In this document: piece by piece, positions 51,820 to 60,630 of the stretch
How positions within the stretch are numbered: the first letter of the stretch is position 1
Layout of the letters: each line of letters opens with the position of its first letter
NCBI RefSeq assembly: GCF_016906305.1
Contig: NZ_JADDOL010000009.1
Location: 62,001-126,000 of the forward strand
Length of the DNA: 64,000 bases
Direction: 5' to 3'
From: Alloalcanivorax marinus
GTDB lineage: Bacteria; Pseudomonadota; Gammaproteobacteria; Pseudomonadales; Alcanivoracaceae
Position numbers and translations under genes: made by a program
Notes under the pieces: generated by a model
Told to the model about the DNA's origin: nothing
The model's input: the letters and a program-made list of their open reading frames with translations, nothing else
Database searches by the model: none

Positions 51820-51867
51820 TCACTCCCCGGCGGTGGCGCCGGACCGGCCGCCATCGTCGGGGAGTGA
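51820..51867 (-). promoter_or_regulatory. Long inverted repeat in the mdh leader
   Basis: Ten-base arms (51820-51829 and 51858-51867; TCACTCCCCG and its complement) enclose 28 bases of GC-rich DNA which itself contains GGCGGT/GGCCGCC-type complementarity. Read on the mdh strand it is a strong stem in the 5' leader, or a protein site in the promoter. Not an intrinsic terminator, as no U run follows. Confidence 0.5.
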
Positions 51868-51943
51868 CTCCAGGTTCCCTGGACGCGGCGCATTATAGAG
51901 GAGCGGCGGGGCGAGCGCACGGATCGTCGCCGGGAAGGTGGCG

Positions 51944-52987
51944 TCAGGGTTCGGAAGGATCCTGCTGATGGTCCCGGTAATGCACCGGCGTGACGCCGAA
52001 CCAGCGCTTGAAGGCCCGGTTGAAGGCGCTCTGTTCCGAGTAGCCCAGGTCCAGGGCGATCTGGTTCACCGAGCGGTCGCTGTGGCGCAGCCAGTCGCAG
52101 GCCAGCCGTCGGCGTTCGTCTTCCAGCAGGGTGGAGAAGTCGGTTTGCTCGGCGCGCAGGCGCCGGCGCAGGGTCCAGGGTTTGACGCCCAGGCGCTCGG
52201 CGATGGGCTCCAGTTGCGGCACGCCGTCCACCAGCCGTTGCTGGATTTCCAGGCGCACCTGTTCGAGCAGGTTGTCGCGGGCGCGGTACTGGCTCACCGC
52301 CCGCTGCACCCGGGAGCGGGCCAGGCGGTGCACTTCCGGGTCCGCGTCGCGCAGCGGGCGGTCCAGCACCCGGGCGTCCAGCACCACCGCGTTGAGTGGC
52401 TGGTCGAACAGGATCGGGCAGCCGAACACGCGCTGATATTCATCGTGCCGCCCGGGGTCGGCGTGCATCAGGTGCACGGCCAGCGGGTCGTAGTGTTCGC
52501 CCAGGATCCAGCGGCCGAACACCACCGCGCCGGCCAGGGTGGCGTCCACCCGGTGACCGCTGAGCGCGGTGTTGTCCAGGGTGTCCCAGATCAGCCACAG
52601 ATCGTCGTCGCGCCATTCGAAGCGCAGCTCGAAAAACTCCGAGGTGACCCGGGTGAAGGGAATCAGCAGTTCGATGGCGTCGCGCAGGGTGGCGCTGGAC
52701 ATGCTGGCGTAGCCCAGCTCGCCCATGAAGCGGGGGCGGATGCCTTCGCCCATGTGCAGGCCGAACAGGGGGTCGCCGCTGCGGGCCACGGCGTATTCCA
52801 GCAGCTTTTGTTCCACCTTGAGCGGCAGACGGGCGTGGGGGGATTCCAGCTCGGCCTCGTCGACGCCCAATCGCACCAGGGCATCACTGAGATCGACGCC
52901 GGCGTGCAACGCGGCGTCGAGCAGATGCTCGATCCAGAACGAGGCGACGGTCAGGGAACCGAACGACAGGGAAGCAGCGTGGGCCAT
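51944..52987 (-). CDS. AraC-family regulator with arabinose-binding-type N domain
   Basis: A 347-residue transcription regulator. N-terminal 200 residues match the 'arabinose-binding domain' AraC subgroup (FWIEHLLDAALHAGVDLSDAL, HMGEGIRPRFMGELGYASM). The C-terminal HTH pair is IAERLGVKPWTLRRRLRAE and IALDLGYSEQSAFNRAFKRW, ending GVTPVHYRDH. These regulators often control lipid or hydrocarbon genes; the target is unknown. ATG 52987 gives the family length but has a poor ribosome site; another Met 16 codons upstream is possible. Divergent neighbours are the phasin-like gene (same strand, upstream) and mdh (downstream). Confidence 0.87.
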   Translation of the reverse strand: MAHAASLSFGSLTVASFWIEHLLDAALHAGVDLSDALVRLGVDEAELESPHARLPLKVEQKLLEYAVARSGDPLFGLHMGEGIRPRFMGELGYASMSSATLRDAIELLIPFTRVTSEFFELRFEWRDDDLWLIWDTLDNTALSGHRVDATLAGAVVFGRWILGEHYDPLAVHLMHADPGRHDEYQRVFGCPILFDQPLNAVVLDARVLDRPLRDADPEVHRLARSRVQRAVSQYRARDNLLEQVRLEIQQRLVDGVPQLEPIAERLGVKPWTLRRRLRAEQTDFSTLLEDERRRLACDWLRHSDRSVNQIALDLGYSEQSAFNRAFKRWFGVTPVHYRDHQQDPSEP

Positions 52988-53111
52988 GGGCGCTTTTTTG
53001 TTATGCAAGCCACCGGAGCCCTCAGGAAACGCCAAAGCACCGACTCAAGTCAATGACAGGAGTGTTCGCCGGGGGGGTCATCGGCCGGGCCGCCCGGCCC
53101 GGCCGGCGCCT

Positions 53112-53435
53112 TCAGCCTTCTTTTTGCTCGCGGGCCAGTTTGTTGACCTTGCGGCTGATGCGGTTGAGTTTCTTGTCCAGGCTCTCCATTTCCTCGCGGG
53201 TGGGCAGGCCCAGGCCGTGGGCCAGACGCACGCGCCATTCGTCCAGCGGGCTGTCCTGGCGGGCGGCGGCGTTCTTGCCGGTGCCCTTGGCCTGTTCGGC
53301 GCGTTTGCTTTCGCCGGCTTCCACCAGGGTCCGGAACCAGTCGCGGCCGGATTCGGCCAGTCGATTGATCGCGCCCAGCGCGGCTTTGTTAAGCTTGTCC
53401 GCGGCGGTGTTCAGGTCATTCAGGGTCTCGTTCAT
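53112..53435 (-). CDS. Phasin-like helical protein
   Basis: A 107-residue, highly charged protein (starts MNETLNDLNTAADKLNKAAL) with helices through the first 60 residues and a Lys/Arg/Glu coiled coil at the end (REEMESLDKKLNRISRKVNK). The pattern resembles poly(hydroxyalkanoate) granule-associated or phasin-type proteins. AAGGAGA supports ATG 53435. It is divergent from an esterase gene. No PHA synthase is nearby, so the role is inferred from shape only. Confidence 0.65.
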   Translation of the reverse strand: MNETLNDLNTAADKLNKAALGAINRLAESGRDWFRTLVEAGESKRAEQAKGTGKNAAARQDSPLDEWRVRLAHGLGLPTREEMESLDKKLNRISRKVNKLAREQKEG

Positions 53436-53503
53436 GAAAAGGGTCTCCTTTTCCAAATGAAGTGGGAACGATGGTACCGGGGCGCCGCCGGGTGTTCGGC
53501 GAT

Positions 53504-53516
53504 ATTGTTCGACAAT
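53504..53516. promoter_or_regulatory. Palindrome between the phasin-like and esterase genes
   Basis: ATTGT-TCG-ACAAT in an AT-rich patch, between divergent genes and 44 bases before ATG 53561. Could be an operator or part of a -10/-35 region. Low specificity because short. Confidence 0.35.
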
Positions 53517-53560
53517 TAAACAACGTGTTCCGGCCGGGCCGGACCATTGGGAGATCAGCT

Positions 53561-55087
53561 ATGCGAGTCGTTTTGCCCCAGGGCAGCTATCAGTCGGTGG
53601 CCGGTGACGGTGTCCGGGAATTCCGTGGCGTGCCGTTCGCGTTGCCGCCGCTGGGCGAGCACCGGTTCAAGGCGCCACGGGCGCTGCCGGACGGCGACGG
53701 CGAGCACAACGCGGATCGCTACCCGACGCCGTCCCTGCAGATGCGTAATCCGGCCATGGGGATCGATGAGAGTGGCGAGGATTGTCTTTATCTGAATCTG
53801 TGGGTGCCGGAGGGGGAAGGGCCCTTTCCGGTGATGCTCTGGTATCACGGCGGTGGGTACATCGCCGGGTCCGCCTCCCAGTTGCTGTACAACGGCGCGC
53901 GGCTGGCCGCCGACCAGCAGGTGATCGTGGTCAACGCCGCCTACCGTCTGGGCGCCCACGGCTTCGCCGACTTCAGCGCGCTGGCGCCGGAGCTGGAGGC
54001 CGACACCAATCTTGGCCTGCGCGATCAGGTGGCGGCGCTGGAGTGGGTGCACCGGCACATCGAGGCGTTCGGCGGCCGGCCGGACCAGGTGACGATCTTC
54101 GGCGAGTCCGCCGGCGGCTTCAGCGTCGCCAGCCTGATGGCCACGCCCCGGGCACGGCCGCTGTTCCAGCGGGCCATCGTCCAGTCCGGCGGCGGTGATT
54201 TCGCGTTGGCCCCGGAAGAGGTGGCCAAGGTCACCCGCGCCTTCGTGGAGGCCCTGCCCGGCGACGGCAGCGCCGCCGACAAGCTGCGCGCGGCGGACGC
54301 CAAGGCCTGGGTCAAGGCCCAGGGCCAGGCCCTGCGTACCCTGGTGCGGCGCGGCTTGCGCGACACCACCCCGCAGTTCGCCATGAACTTCCTGCCGATG
54401 GTGGACGGCGACCTGCTGCCGCGTCTGCCGGTGGACGCCATCGCCGCCGGCGAGGCGGCGGACATCGCGCTGATGGCCGGGGTGTGCCGCGACGAGTATC
54501 ATTTCTTCCAGTACGCCGGGCCGCTGGCGGGCTTCCCCAGCGTGGAGGAACTGCGCGGCTACGACGACGAGGAAATTCTGCGCCGCTTCGAGCGCGCCCT
54601 GCCGGGCAACGGCGAGCGCGTGCTGGCGCATTACCGGCGCACCGTGACCCCGGATCCGGCGCGCAGCAACATGGATTGGTTTTCCGCCATGGAAACCGAC
54701 CGCCTGTTCCGCGTTCCCACCTTGCGCCTGCTGGATGCACAGGCCGCCCATCGCGCCGACACCCGGGGCTATCAGTTCACCTGGCCCAGCGATCAGTTCG
54801 GCGTGCCCATGGGCGCCTGCCATGTGGTGGACGTGCCGTTCGTGTTCGGCGTCACCGACACCGTGCCCGGGCAGTTTCTCACCGGCGGCGGCGCCGAAGC
54901 GGCGGCGCTGTCGGACCGGGTGCGCGCCGACTGGGGCGCCTTCGCCCGCGGCGAAGCCCTGGCCGGGCCGGCCTGGCGGGAGCGCCGCACGGTGCGGCAG
55001 TACGGCCCCGGCGAGCCGGAAGCACCGCTGTTCGAGGCCGACGACGAGGCCCTGTGGGCGGACCTGATCCCGGCACCGCGCGGCTAG
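53561..55087 (+). CDS. Type B carboxylesterase
   Basis: A 508-residue alpha/beta-hydrolase of the carboxylesterase/cholinesterase family. Clear blocks: FRGVPFALPPLGEHRFKAP, SGEDCLYLNLWVP, MLWYHGGGYIAGSAS (oxyanion hole) and the nucleophile elbow FGESAGGFS with Ser. The acid and His of the triad are present as EY...and ACHVVDVPFVFG. No signal peptide, so it is probably cytoplasmic. GGGAGA precedes ATG 53561. Substrate unknown. Divergent from the phasin-like gene. Confidence 0.9.
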   Translation: MRVVLPQGSYQSVAGDGVREFRGVPFALPPLGEHRFKAPRALPDGDGEHNADRYPTPSLQMRNPAMGIDESGEDCLYLNLWVPEGEGPFPVMLWYHGGGYIAGSASQLLYNGARLAADQQVIVVNAAYRLGAHGFADFSALAPELEADTNLGLRDQVAALEWVHRHIEAFGGRPDQVTIFGESAGGFSVASLMATPRARPLFQRAIVQSGGGDFALAPEEVAKVTRAFVEALPGDGSAADKLRAADAKAWVKAQGQALRTLVRRGLRDTTPQFAMNFLPMVDGDLLPRLPVDAIAAGEAADIALMAGVCRDEYHFFQYAGPLAGFPSVEELRGYDDEEILRRFERALPGNGERVLAHYRRTVTPDPARSNMDWFSAMETDRLFRVPTLRLLDAQAAHRADTRGYQFTWPSDQFGVPMGACHVVDVPFVFGVTDTVPGQFLTGGGAEAAALSDRVRADWGAFARGEALAGPAWRERRTVRQYGPGEPEAPLFEADDEALWADLIPAPRG

Positions 55088-55146
55088 CGCGGTACCCAAA
55101 GACCGTTATGTATCATAGAATATAGCCCGTAATGAAGGAGCACCCC

Positions 55147-55479
55147 ATGACCGTGGCCCAGGCCATTGAAAGCAAGGTGCGCGACGCCTTGCCCGTCGCC
55201 CACCTGCAACTCGAGAACGAAAGTCACAAGCACGGCGTGCCGCCGAACTCGGAAACCCACTTCAAGCTGGTGCTGGTGTCCGACGCGTTCCAGGGGCAGA
55301 TGCCGGTGCGCCGCCACCAGGCGGTGTACGGCCTGCTCGGTGAGGAACTGGACGGCCCGGTGCACGCCCTGGCCCTGCACCTGTTCACGCCGGACGAGTG
55401 GCGCGCCCAGGGCGGTGAGGTGGCGGCCTCCCCGGACTGCCGGGGCGGCAGCCAACACGACCCGGAGTTCGGCCGATGA
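55147..55479 (+). CDS. BolA-family protein
   Basis: A 110-residue BolA/IbaG-type protein ([20 protein letters not shown], then [19 protein letters not shown]). BolA proteins work with monothiol glutaredoxins in iron-sulfur trafficking and, in some cases, gene control. The His residues typical of the family are seen in SHKHG and RRHQAV. AAGGAG seven bases upstream fixes ATG 55147 over the ATG five codons earlier. The C-terminal 25 residues extend beyond the core. It overlaps trhO by four bases. Confidence 0.88.
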   Translation: MTVAQAIESKVRDALPVAHLQLENESHKHGVPPNSETHFKLVLVSDAFQGQMPVRRHQAVYGLLGEELDGPVHALALHLFTPDEWRAQGGEVAASPDCRGGSQHDPEFGR

Positions 55480-56444
55480 GTGGCGCCATCGTGGTGGCGG
55501 CCCTGTACCGCTTTACCCGCCTGGAAGGCCATGAGCAGCTGCGCGAGCCGCTGCTGGCGCTGATGCAACAGCACGACGTCAAAGGCACGCTGCTGCTCGC
55601 CCACGAGGGCATCAACGGCACCATCTCCGGAGACCGGGCCGGCATCGACGCGGTGGTCGGCTGGCTGCGCGCGGACCCGCGCCTGGCGGACCTGGAGTAC
55701 AAGGAATCCTTCACCGACGCCCACCCGTTCCTGCGCAGCAAGGTCAAGCTCAAGCGCGAGATCGTCACCATGGGCGTCGAGGACGTGGACCCCAACCGCA
55801 GCCGGGGCACCTATCTGGAAGGCGAGGACTGGAACCGGGTGATCGCCGACCCGGAGACCCTGGTGATCGACACGCGCAACGACTACGAGTACGAGGTCGG
55901 CACCTTCGAAGGCGCGCTCAACCCCAACACCAAAAGCTTCCGCGAATTTCCGGACTATGTGCGTGAGCACCTGGACCCGGCCCGCCACAAGCGGGTGGCC
56001 ATGTTCTGCACCGGCGGCATCCGCTGCGAGAAGTCCACGGCCTATCTCAAGGAGCAGGGCTTCGAGGAGGTCTACCACCTCAAGGGCGGCATCCTCAAAT
56101 ACCTGGAAACCGTCCCCAAGGAGCAGTCCCTGTGGCGCGGTGAGTGCTTCGTGTTCGACGAACGGGTCACCGTGGACCACGACCTGAAACCCGGCGTGTA
56201 CGACCAGTGCCACGCTTGCCGCCGGCCGATCTCTGAACAGGATAAGGCGTCGCCGCTGTACCGGCGGGGCGTGTCCTGCCCGCACTGCCATGACGAATCC
56301 TCGGCGGAGCAGAAAGCGCGCTTCGCCGAACGACAAAAGCAGATCGACCTGGCCCGGCGCCGGGGCGCGCCCCATCTGGGACACGACCCGCGCGGCCGGG
56401 ACCATCCTTCCCCCGACCAGAAACGCCCGAGCCCCGAGGAGTAA
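55476..56444 (+). CDS. trhO: tRNA uridine(34) hydroxylase TrhO (rhodanese-like)
   Basis: A 322-residue YceA/TrhO-type enzyme that makes 5-hydroxyuridine at tRNA position 34. It has an N-terminal ACP-like domain ([20 protein letters not shown]), a rhodanese domain with Cys in [13 protein letters not shown] near residue 183, and a cysteine-rich tail ([19 protein letters not shown]). Overlap with the bolA-like gene suggests co-expression. modA starts seven bases after its stop. Confidence 0.92.
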   Translation: MSGAIVVAALYRFTRLEGHEQLREPLLALMQQHDVKGTLLLAHEGINGTISGDRAGIDAVVGWLRADPRLADLEYKESFTDAHPFLRSKVKLKREIVTMGVEDVDPNRSRGTYLEGEDWNRVIADPETLVIDTRNDYEYEVGTFEGALNPNTKSFREFPDYVREHLDPARHKRVAMFCTGGIRCEKSTAYLKEQGFEEVYHLKGGILKYLETVPKEQSLWRGECFVFDERVTVDHDLKPGVYDQCHACRRPISEQDKASPLYRRGVSCPHCHDESSAEQKARFAERQKQIDLARRRGAPHLGHDPRGRDHPSPDQKRPSPEE

Positions 56445-56451
56445 CGTTCGA

Positions 56452-57177
56452 ATGCGCGTGCTGTTGTTGCTGGCCAGCCTGATCCTGTCCGTCGCCGCCT
56501 CCGCCGCCGAGCCGGTGCGGGTGGCGGTGGCCGCCAATTTCGCCAAGCCCCTGGAAACCCTGGTGGCCCTGTACGGCAAGGATCACCCCGACGTCACCAT
56601 CGAGACCACGGTGGCGTCCACCGGCAAGCTGGCGGCGCAGATCCGGCAGGGCGCGCCGTTCGACCTTTTCCTGGCCGCTGACGACCGCCGGCCGATGGAA
56701 CTGGATGAAGAAGGCCTGGGCGTGACCGGCACCCGCCGGGTCTATGCTCTGGGCCGGCTGGCGCTGTGGAGCCCGGAGCAGGGCTTGGACCTGGGCCCGG
56801 CGCTGCTGGAACGCGGCGACCTCAGCCTCATCGCCCTGGCCAACCCGCGCCTGGCGCCCTATGGCGCCGCCGGCCAGGCGGTGCTGGATACCCTGGCCCT
56901 GCCGGCGTCGGTCAAGGTGGTGCAGGGCGAGAACGTGGGCCAGGCCTACCACTTCGTCAGCAGCGGCGCCGCCCGGGCCGGCTTCGTGGCGTTCAGCCAG
57001 GTGCGCGGCGCCGGCGGCAGCCTGTGGCTGCCGGACGGCGACCTTTACCCGACCATTGAGCAGCAGAGCTTGCTGTTGAAGGATCGGGCCGAGGCGCGCG
57101 CCTTCTATGAGTTCCTGGGCAGCGACGCCGCCCGCGCGCGCATCGAGGAAGCCGGCTACGGCGTCGCGCCCCGGTGA
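56452..57177 (+). CDS. modA: Molybdate ABC transporter, periplasmic binding protein
   Basis: A 241-residue substrate-binding protein (signal VLLLLASLILSVAASAAEPV). The family blocks VAVAANFAKPLETLVALY, ASTGKLAAQIRQGAPFDLFLAAD and NPRLAPYGAAGQAVLDTL are those of ModA, and the oxyanion-binding Ser/Thr are in the expected stretches (SVAA.., STGK). GAGGAG 10 bases upstream. Overlaps modB by four bases. Confidence 0.93.
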   Translation: MRVLLLLASLILSVAASAAEPVRVAVAANFAKPLETLVALYGKDHPDVTIETTVASTGKLAAQIRQGAPFDLFLAADDRRPMELDEEGLGVTGTRRVYALGRLALWSPEQGLDLGPALLERGDLSLIALANPRLAPYGAAGQAVLDTLALPASVKVVQGENVGQAYHFVSSGAARAGFVAFSQVRGAGGSLWLPDGDLYPTIEQQSLLLKDRAEARAFYEFLGSDAARARIEEAGYGVAPR

Positions 57178-57854
57178 CGGTGTCGCCGGCGGACTGGCAG
57201 GCGCTCTGGGTCAGCGTCAAGCTGGCCCTGATCAGTACCACTCTGTTGCTGATGCTGTGCACGCCGCTGGCCTGGTGGCTGGCGCGCCGTCGCCGCCGGG
57301 GCCAGGCGCTGCTGGAAGCGCTGCTGGCCTTGCCGCTGGTGTTGCCGCCCACGGTGCTGGGGTTCTATCTGCTGCTGTGGCTGGGCCCGAACGGCCCCGG
57401 CGGGTGGGTGGCCGGCCTGTGGGGCGCCCATAGCCTGGCGTTCACCTTTACCGGCCTGGTGCTGGGTTCGGTGCTGTATTCCCTGCCGTTCGTGCTGCAG
57501 CCTCTCAAAAACGCCTTTCTCGCCATCGACCAGGACACCCTGGACATGGCCGCCACCCTGGGGGCGCCGCCCTGGGACCGGTTCCGCAATGTGGTGCTGC
57601 CGCTGGCGCGGCCGGGCTATCTGTCGGCGGCGGTGCTGGGCTTCGCCCACACCCTGGGCGAGTTCGGCGTGGTGTTGATGATCGGCGGCAGCCTGTCCGG
57701 GGAAACCCGGGTGGCCTCGGTGGCGCTCTATGAACACGTGGAAGTGGGCGACTACGGCCAGGCCCACCAGCTCGCCCTGGTGCTCGTGTTGATGTCCCTG
57801 GTGTTGCTGTGGGGGCTGTTCCGCTGGCAGCGCCGGCCGGGGACGCTGACCTGA
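57174..57854 (+). CDS. modB: Molybdate ABC transporter, permease
   Basis: A 226-residue permease with five to six membrane helices. The EAA loop is ALDMAATLGAPPWDRFRNVV, and the N-terminus WQALWVSVKLALISTTLLL matches ModB. It starts with GTG at 57174, overlapping the modA stop. It is 13 bases before modC. No ModE regulator is encoded here. Confidence 0.93.
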   Translation: MTVSPADWQALWVSVKLALISTTLLLMLCTPLAWWLARRRRRGQALLEALLALPLVLPPTVLGFYLLLWLGPNGPGGWVAGLWGAHSLAFTFTGLVLGSVLYSLPFVLQPLKNAFLAIDQDTLDMAATLGAPPWDRFRNVVLPLARPGYLSAAVLGFAHTLGEFGVVLMIGGSLSGETRVASVALYEHVEVGDYGQAHQLALVLVLMSLVLLWGLFRWQRRPGTLT

Positions 57855-57867
57855 TGGGGGGCCGGCC

Positions 57868-58914
57868 ATGAGTCTGCAGGTGGACCTGAAGCTGCGGCGC
57901 GGTGACTTCCGGCTGACGGTGAACGGCCGGTTGCCGGAACGGGGCGTGACCATTCTGTTCGGCGTTTCCGGCGCCGGCAAAAGCAGCCTGCTGAAAGCCA
58001 TCGCGGGGTTGCAGCCCTGCCAGGGGCTGATCCGCTTCGGCGATCAGGTGTGGCAGGACGAGGGCGGCAGTCTGCCGGCGCACCGCCGTCCGGTGGGGCT
58101 GATGCTGCAAAAACCGACCCTGTTTCCTCACCTGGACGTGGCCGGCAACCTGCGCTTCGCCGCCCGCCGCTCCGGCGCCGACGCCGGCCGCTGGCGGGAG
58201 GTGGTGGCCCTGACCGAATTGCAGCCGCTGCTGACGCGGGGCGTGGCCGGCCTTTCCGGCGGCGAGGCCCAGCGCGTGGCCCTGGCCCGGGCCCTGCTCA
58301 CCGAACCGGATCTGCTGCTGCTGGACGAGCCGCTGTCGGCGCTGGACGCCGAGCGCCGCCAGGCGCTGATGGCCGTGATCGCCCGGGTCGCCGAACGCCT
58401 GCCGGTGCTGTACGTCACCCATCAGCTGGACGAGGTGATGACCCTGGGCGACCAGCTCTGGTGGCTGGACCAGGGCGGCCTGCGCGAGCAGGGCGAACTC
58501 ACCGAACGGCTGGCCGGGCTGCACGGTCCCCTGGCCGCCGGTGGCCAGGCGGCGGTGGTGCTGCACACCCGTCACCGCCACTACGATCCCCAACACCATC
58601 TGCTGGAACTGGCCCTGGGCGAGCGGGTGCTGCGTCTGCCCGCCGACGGCCCCCGGGGCGACGCGCCACGCCTCAAGGTGGCGGCCCGGGACGTGAGCCT
58701 GACCCTCACCGCCGCCCGCGATTCCAGCGTGCTCAACATTCTGCCCGCCCGGGTGGACGGGCTGCGCGACCTGGGCCACGGGCAATGCCTGGTGCGCCTG
58801 GACTGCGAAGGGCAGTGGCTGCTGGCGCGGCTGTCCACCCTGTCCCGGGACAGCCTGGATCTGCGCCCGGGCAGCACCGTCTACGCCCAGATCAAAGCCG
58901 CCGCCCTGGTCTAG
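57868..58914 (+). CDS. modC: Molybdate ABC transporter, ATP-binding protein
   Basis: A 348-residue ATPase: Walker A GVSGAGKSS (residues 32-40), signature LSGGEAQRVALARAL, Walker B LLLLDEPLSAL, then a C-terminal TOBE/Mop domain (LGHGQCLVRLDCEGQ) which in ModC binds molybdate. The set modABC is complete. A GC-rich gap of 115 bases follows before the GMC gene. Confidence 0.94.
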   Translation: MSLQVDLKLRRGDFRLTVNGRLPERGVTILFGVSGAGKSSLLKAIAGLQPCQGLIRFGDQVWQDEGGSLPAHRRPVGLMLQKPTLFPHLDVAGNLRFAARRSGADAGRWREVVALTELQPLLTRGVAGLSGGEAQRVALARALLTEPDLLLLDEPLSALDAERRQALMAVIARVAERLPVLYVTHQLDEVMTLGDQLWWLDQGGLREQGELTERLAGLHGPLAAGGQAAVVLHTRHRHYDPQHHLLELALGERVLRLPADGPRGDAPRLKVAARDVSLTLTAARDSSVLNILPARVDGLRDLGHGQCLVRLDCEGQWLLARLSTLSRDSLDLRPGSTVYAQIKAAALV

Positions 58915-59029
58915 CTGCGCGGCGGCTGCGCGGCGCGGCGGCGATCTGCTAACCTGCCGGCATCCTGAACGGAATAATAACGGGCGGCAAACCGCCTTTT
59001 GGGATCACCATGGACAGGGGGAAACAAGG

Positions 59030-60601
59030 ATGGAAAGCGTCAATACGCTGATCATTGGCAGTGGCTTCGGCGGTTCGGTGATGGCCTGCCGGCTGGCGGA
59101 GCGCGGCGAACAGGTGGTGGTGCTGGAACGCGGCCGGCGCTGGCGTCCGCAGGACTACCCCAGTGTCAGCCAGGACCACTGGTTCTGGGACGAGGACGAG
59201 CCCGAGCGGCAGAACGGCTGGCTGGATTTCCGCTACTTCGGTGACATGAGCATCGCTCTGGGCGCCGGCGTCGGCGGCGGCTCCCTGATCTACGCCAACG
59301 TCAGCATCGAACCGCCGCCCCAGGTGTTCGAACGGGGCTGGCCGGACGCCATTACCCTGGCCACTCTCAAGCCTCATTTTCGCACCGTCGGACGCATGCT
59401 CAATGTGCAGACCCTGCCGGACCGGCAGTGGACCCCGCGCACCCGCCTGATGCACGAATCCGCCGACCTGCTCGGCCACGGCCACCGTTTCCGGGTGGTG
59501 CCCCAGGCCGTCACCTTCGACCCGGACTGGCACGCCGGCCTGGACGACGCCTTCGACTACCGCCACAGCAAACCCTGGACCAATGAACAGGGCCAGCGGC
59601 AGGGCACCTGCGTGCACTGCGGCAACTGCGACCTGGGTTGCCCGGTGCAGGCCAAGAACACCCTGGATCTGAATTATCTGGCCCGCGCCGAGCAGAAGGG
59701 CGCCGACGTGCGCCCGCTGCAGCAGGTGCGCTGGATCCGGCCGATGGAAGGCGGCGACTACGAAATCGGCGTGCGCGACCTGGATGCCCGCGCCTGGCGC
59801 CGACTGCGTGCGCGCCGGGTGATCGTCGCCGCCGGCAGCGTGGGCTCCACGGAACTGCTGCTGCGTTGCCGCGACCAGTACAAAACCCTGCCGCGCCTGA
59901 GCCGCGCCCTGGGCCGGGGCTGGACCAGCAACGGCGACTTCATGACGCCAGCGTTTTACCCGGACCGGGACATCGCCCCCACCCGCGGACCCACCATCAC
60001 CTCGGCCATTGATTACCTGGACGGCAGCGACGGCGGGGCCCGCTATTTCGTGGAAGACGGCGGCATCCCCGACCTGCTCGGCAACTGGCTGGACCGGGCC
60101 GGCCGGCACCCGCGTCTGGCCCGCACCCGGCTGGGCGCGGCCCTGCTGGAATACGGCCGCGACAGCAATCCCTTCGCCGGCATGATGCTGTGGTTCGGCC
60201 AGGCCATCGACGGCCCCGGCGGCCGTTTTTCCCTGGGCCGGCGCTGGTACGCGCCGTGGAAGAGGGACCGGCTGCGTCTGAAGTGGGATTACCGGTTCGC
60301 CGAAAAAGCGGTGCAGGGGCTGGCCGACCGGCACCTGCGGCTCACCGAGGCCACCGGCGGCCGGGCGATGACGCCGGCCACCTGGCGCTGGTTCCGCAAC
60401 CTGGTCACGCCCCACCCGCTGGGCGGCTGCAATATGGCCAACACCGTGAAGCAGGGCGTGGTGAACCACGCCGGAGAAGTGTTCAACTATCCGGGGCTGT
60501 TCGTGGTGGACGGCGCCACGGTGCCTCGGGCCCTGGGGCTCAATCCGTCGCGCACCATCGCCGCCCTGGCGGAACACGCCGCCGAGCAATGGCGGGGCTA
60601 A
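59030..60601 (+). CDS. GMC oxidoreductase with four-cysteine motif (cholesterol-oxidase-like)
   Basis: A 523-residue GMC flavoprotein. FAD fold at the N-terminus (NTLIIGSGFGGSVMACRLAE); GVGGGSLIYANVSIEP is the cholesterol-oxidase-like GMC block. Cys194, Cys197, Cys200 and Cys204 form CxxCxxCxxxCP (CVHCGNCDLGCP), a ferredoxin-like iron-sulfur motif seen in this subgroup. VTPHPLGGCNMANTV near the C-terminus has the active-site His. Has no signal peptide. A steroid or long-chain alcohol substrate is possible but not shown. The next gene starts 29 bases later. Confidence 0.85.
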   Translation: MESVNTLIIGSGFGGSVMACRLAERGEQVVVLERGRRWRPQDYPSVSQDHWFWDEDEPERQNGWLDFRYFGDMSIALGAGVGGGSLIYANVSIEPPPQVFERGWPDAITLATLKPHFRTVGRMLNVQTLPDRQWTPRTRLMHESADLLGHGHRFRVVPQAVTFDPDWHAGLDDAFDYRHSKPWTNEQGQRQGTCVHCGNCDLGCPVQAKNTLDLNYLARAEQKGADVRPLQQVRWIRPMEGGDYEIGVRDLDARAWRRLRARRVIVAAGSVGSTELLLRCRDQYKTLPRLSRALGRGWTSNGDFMTPAFYPDRDIAPTRGPTITSAIDYLDGSDGGARYFVEDGGIPDLLGNWLDRAGRHPRLARTRLGAALLEYGRDSNPFAGMMLWFGQAIDGPGGRFSLGRRWYAPWKRDRLRLKWDYRFAEKAVQGLADRHLRLTEATGGRAMTPATWRWFRNLVTPHPLGGCNMANTVKQGVVNHAGEVFNYPGLFVVDGATVPRALGLNPSRTIAALAEHAAEQWRG

Positions 60602-60630
60602 CGCAACATCGAGACAGCGGGAAAGCAGGC

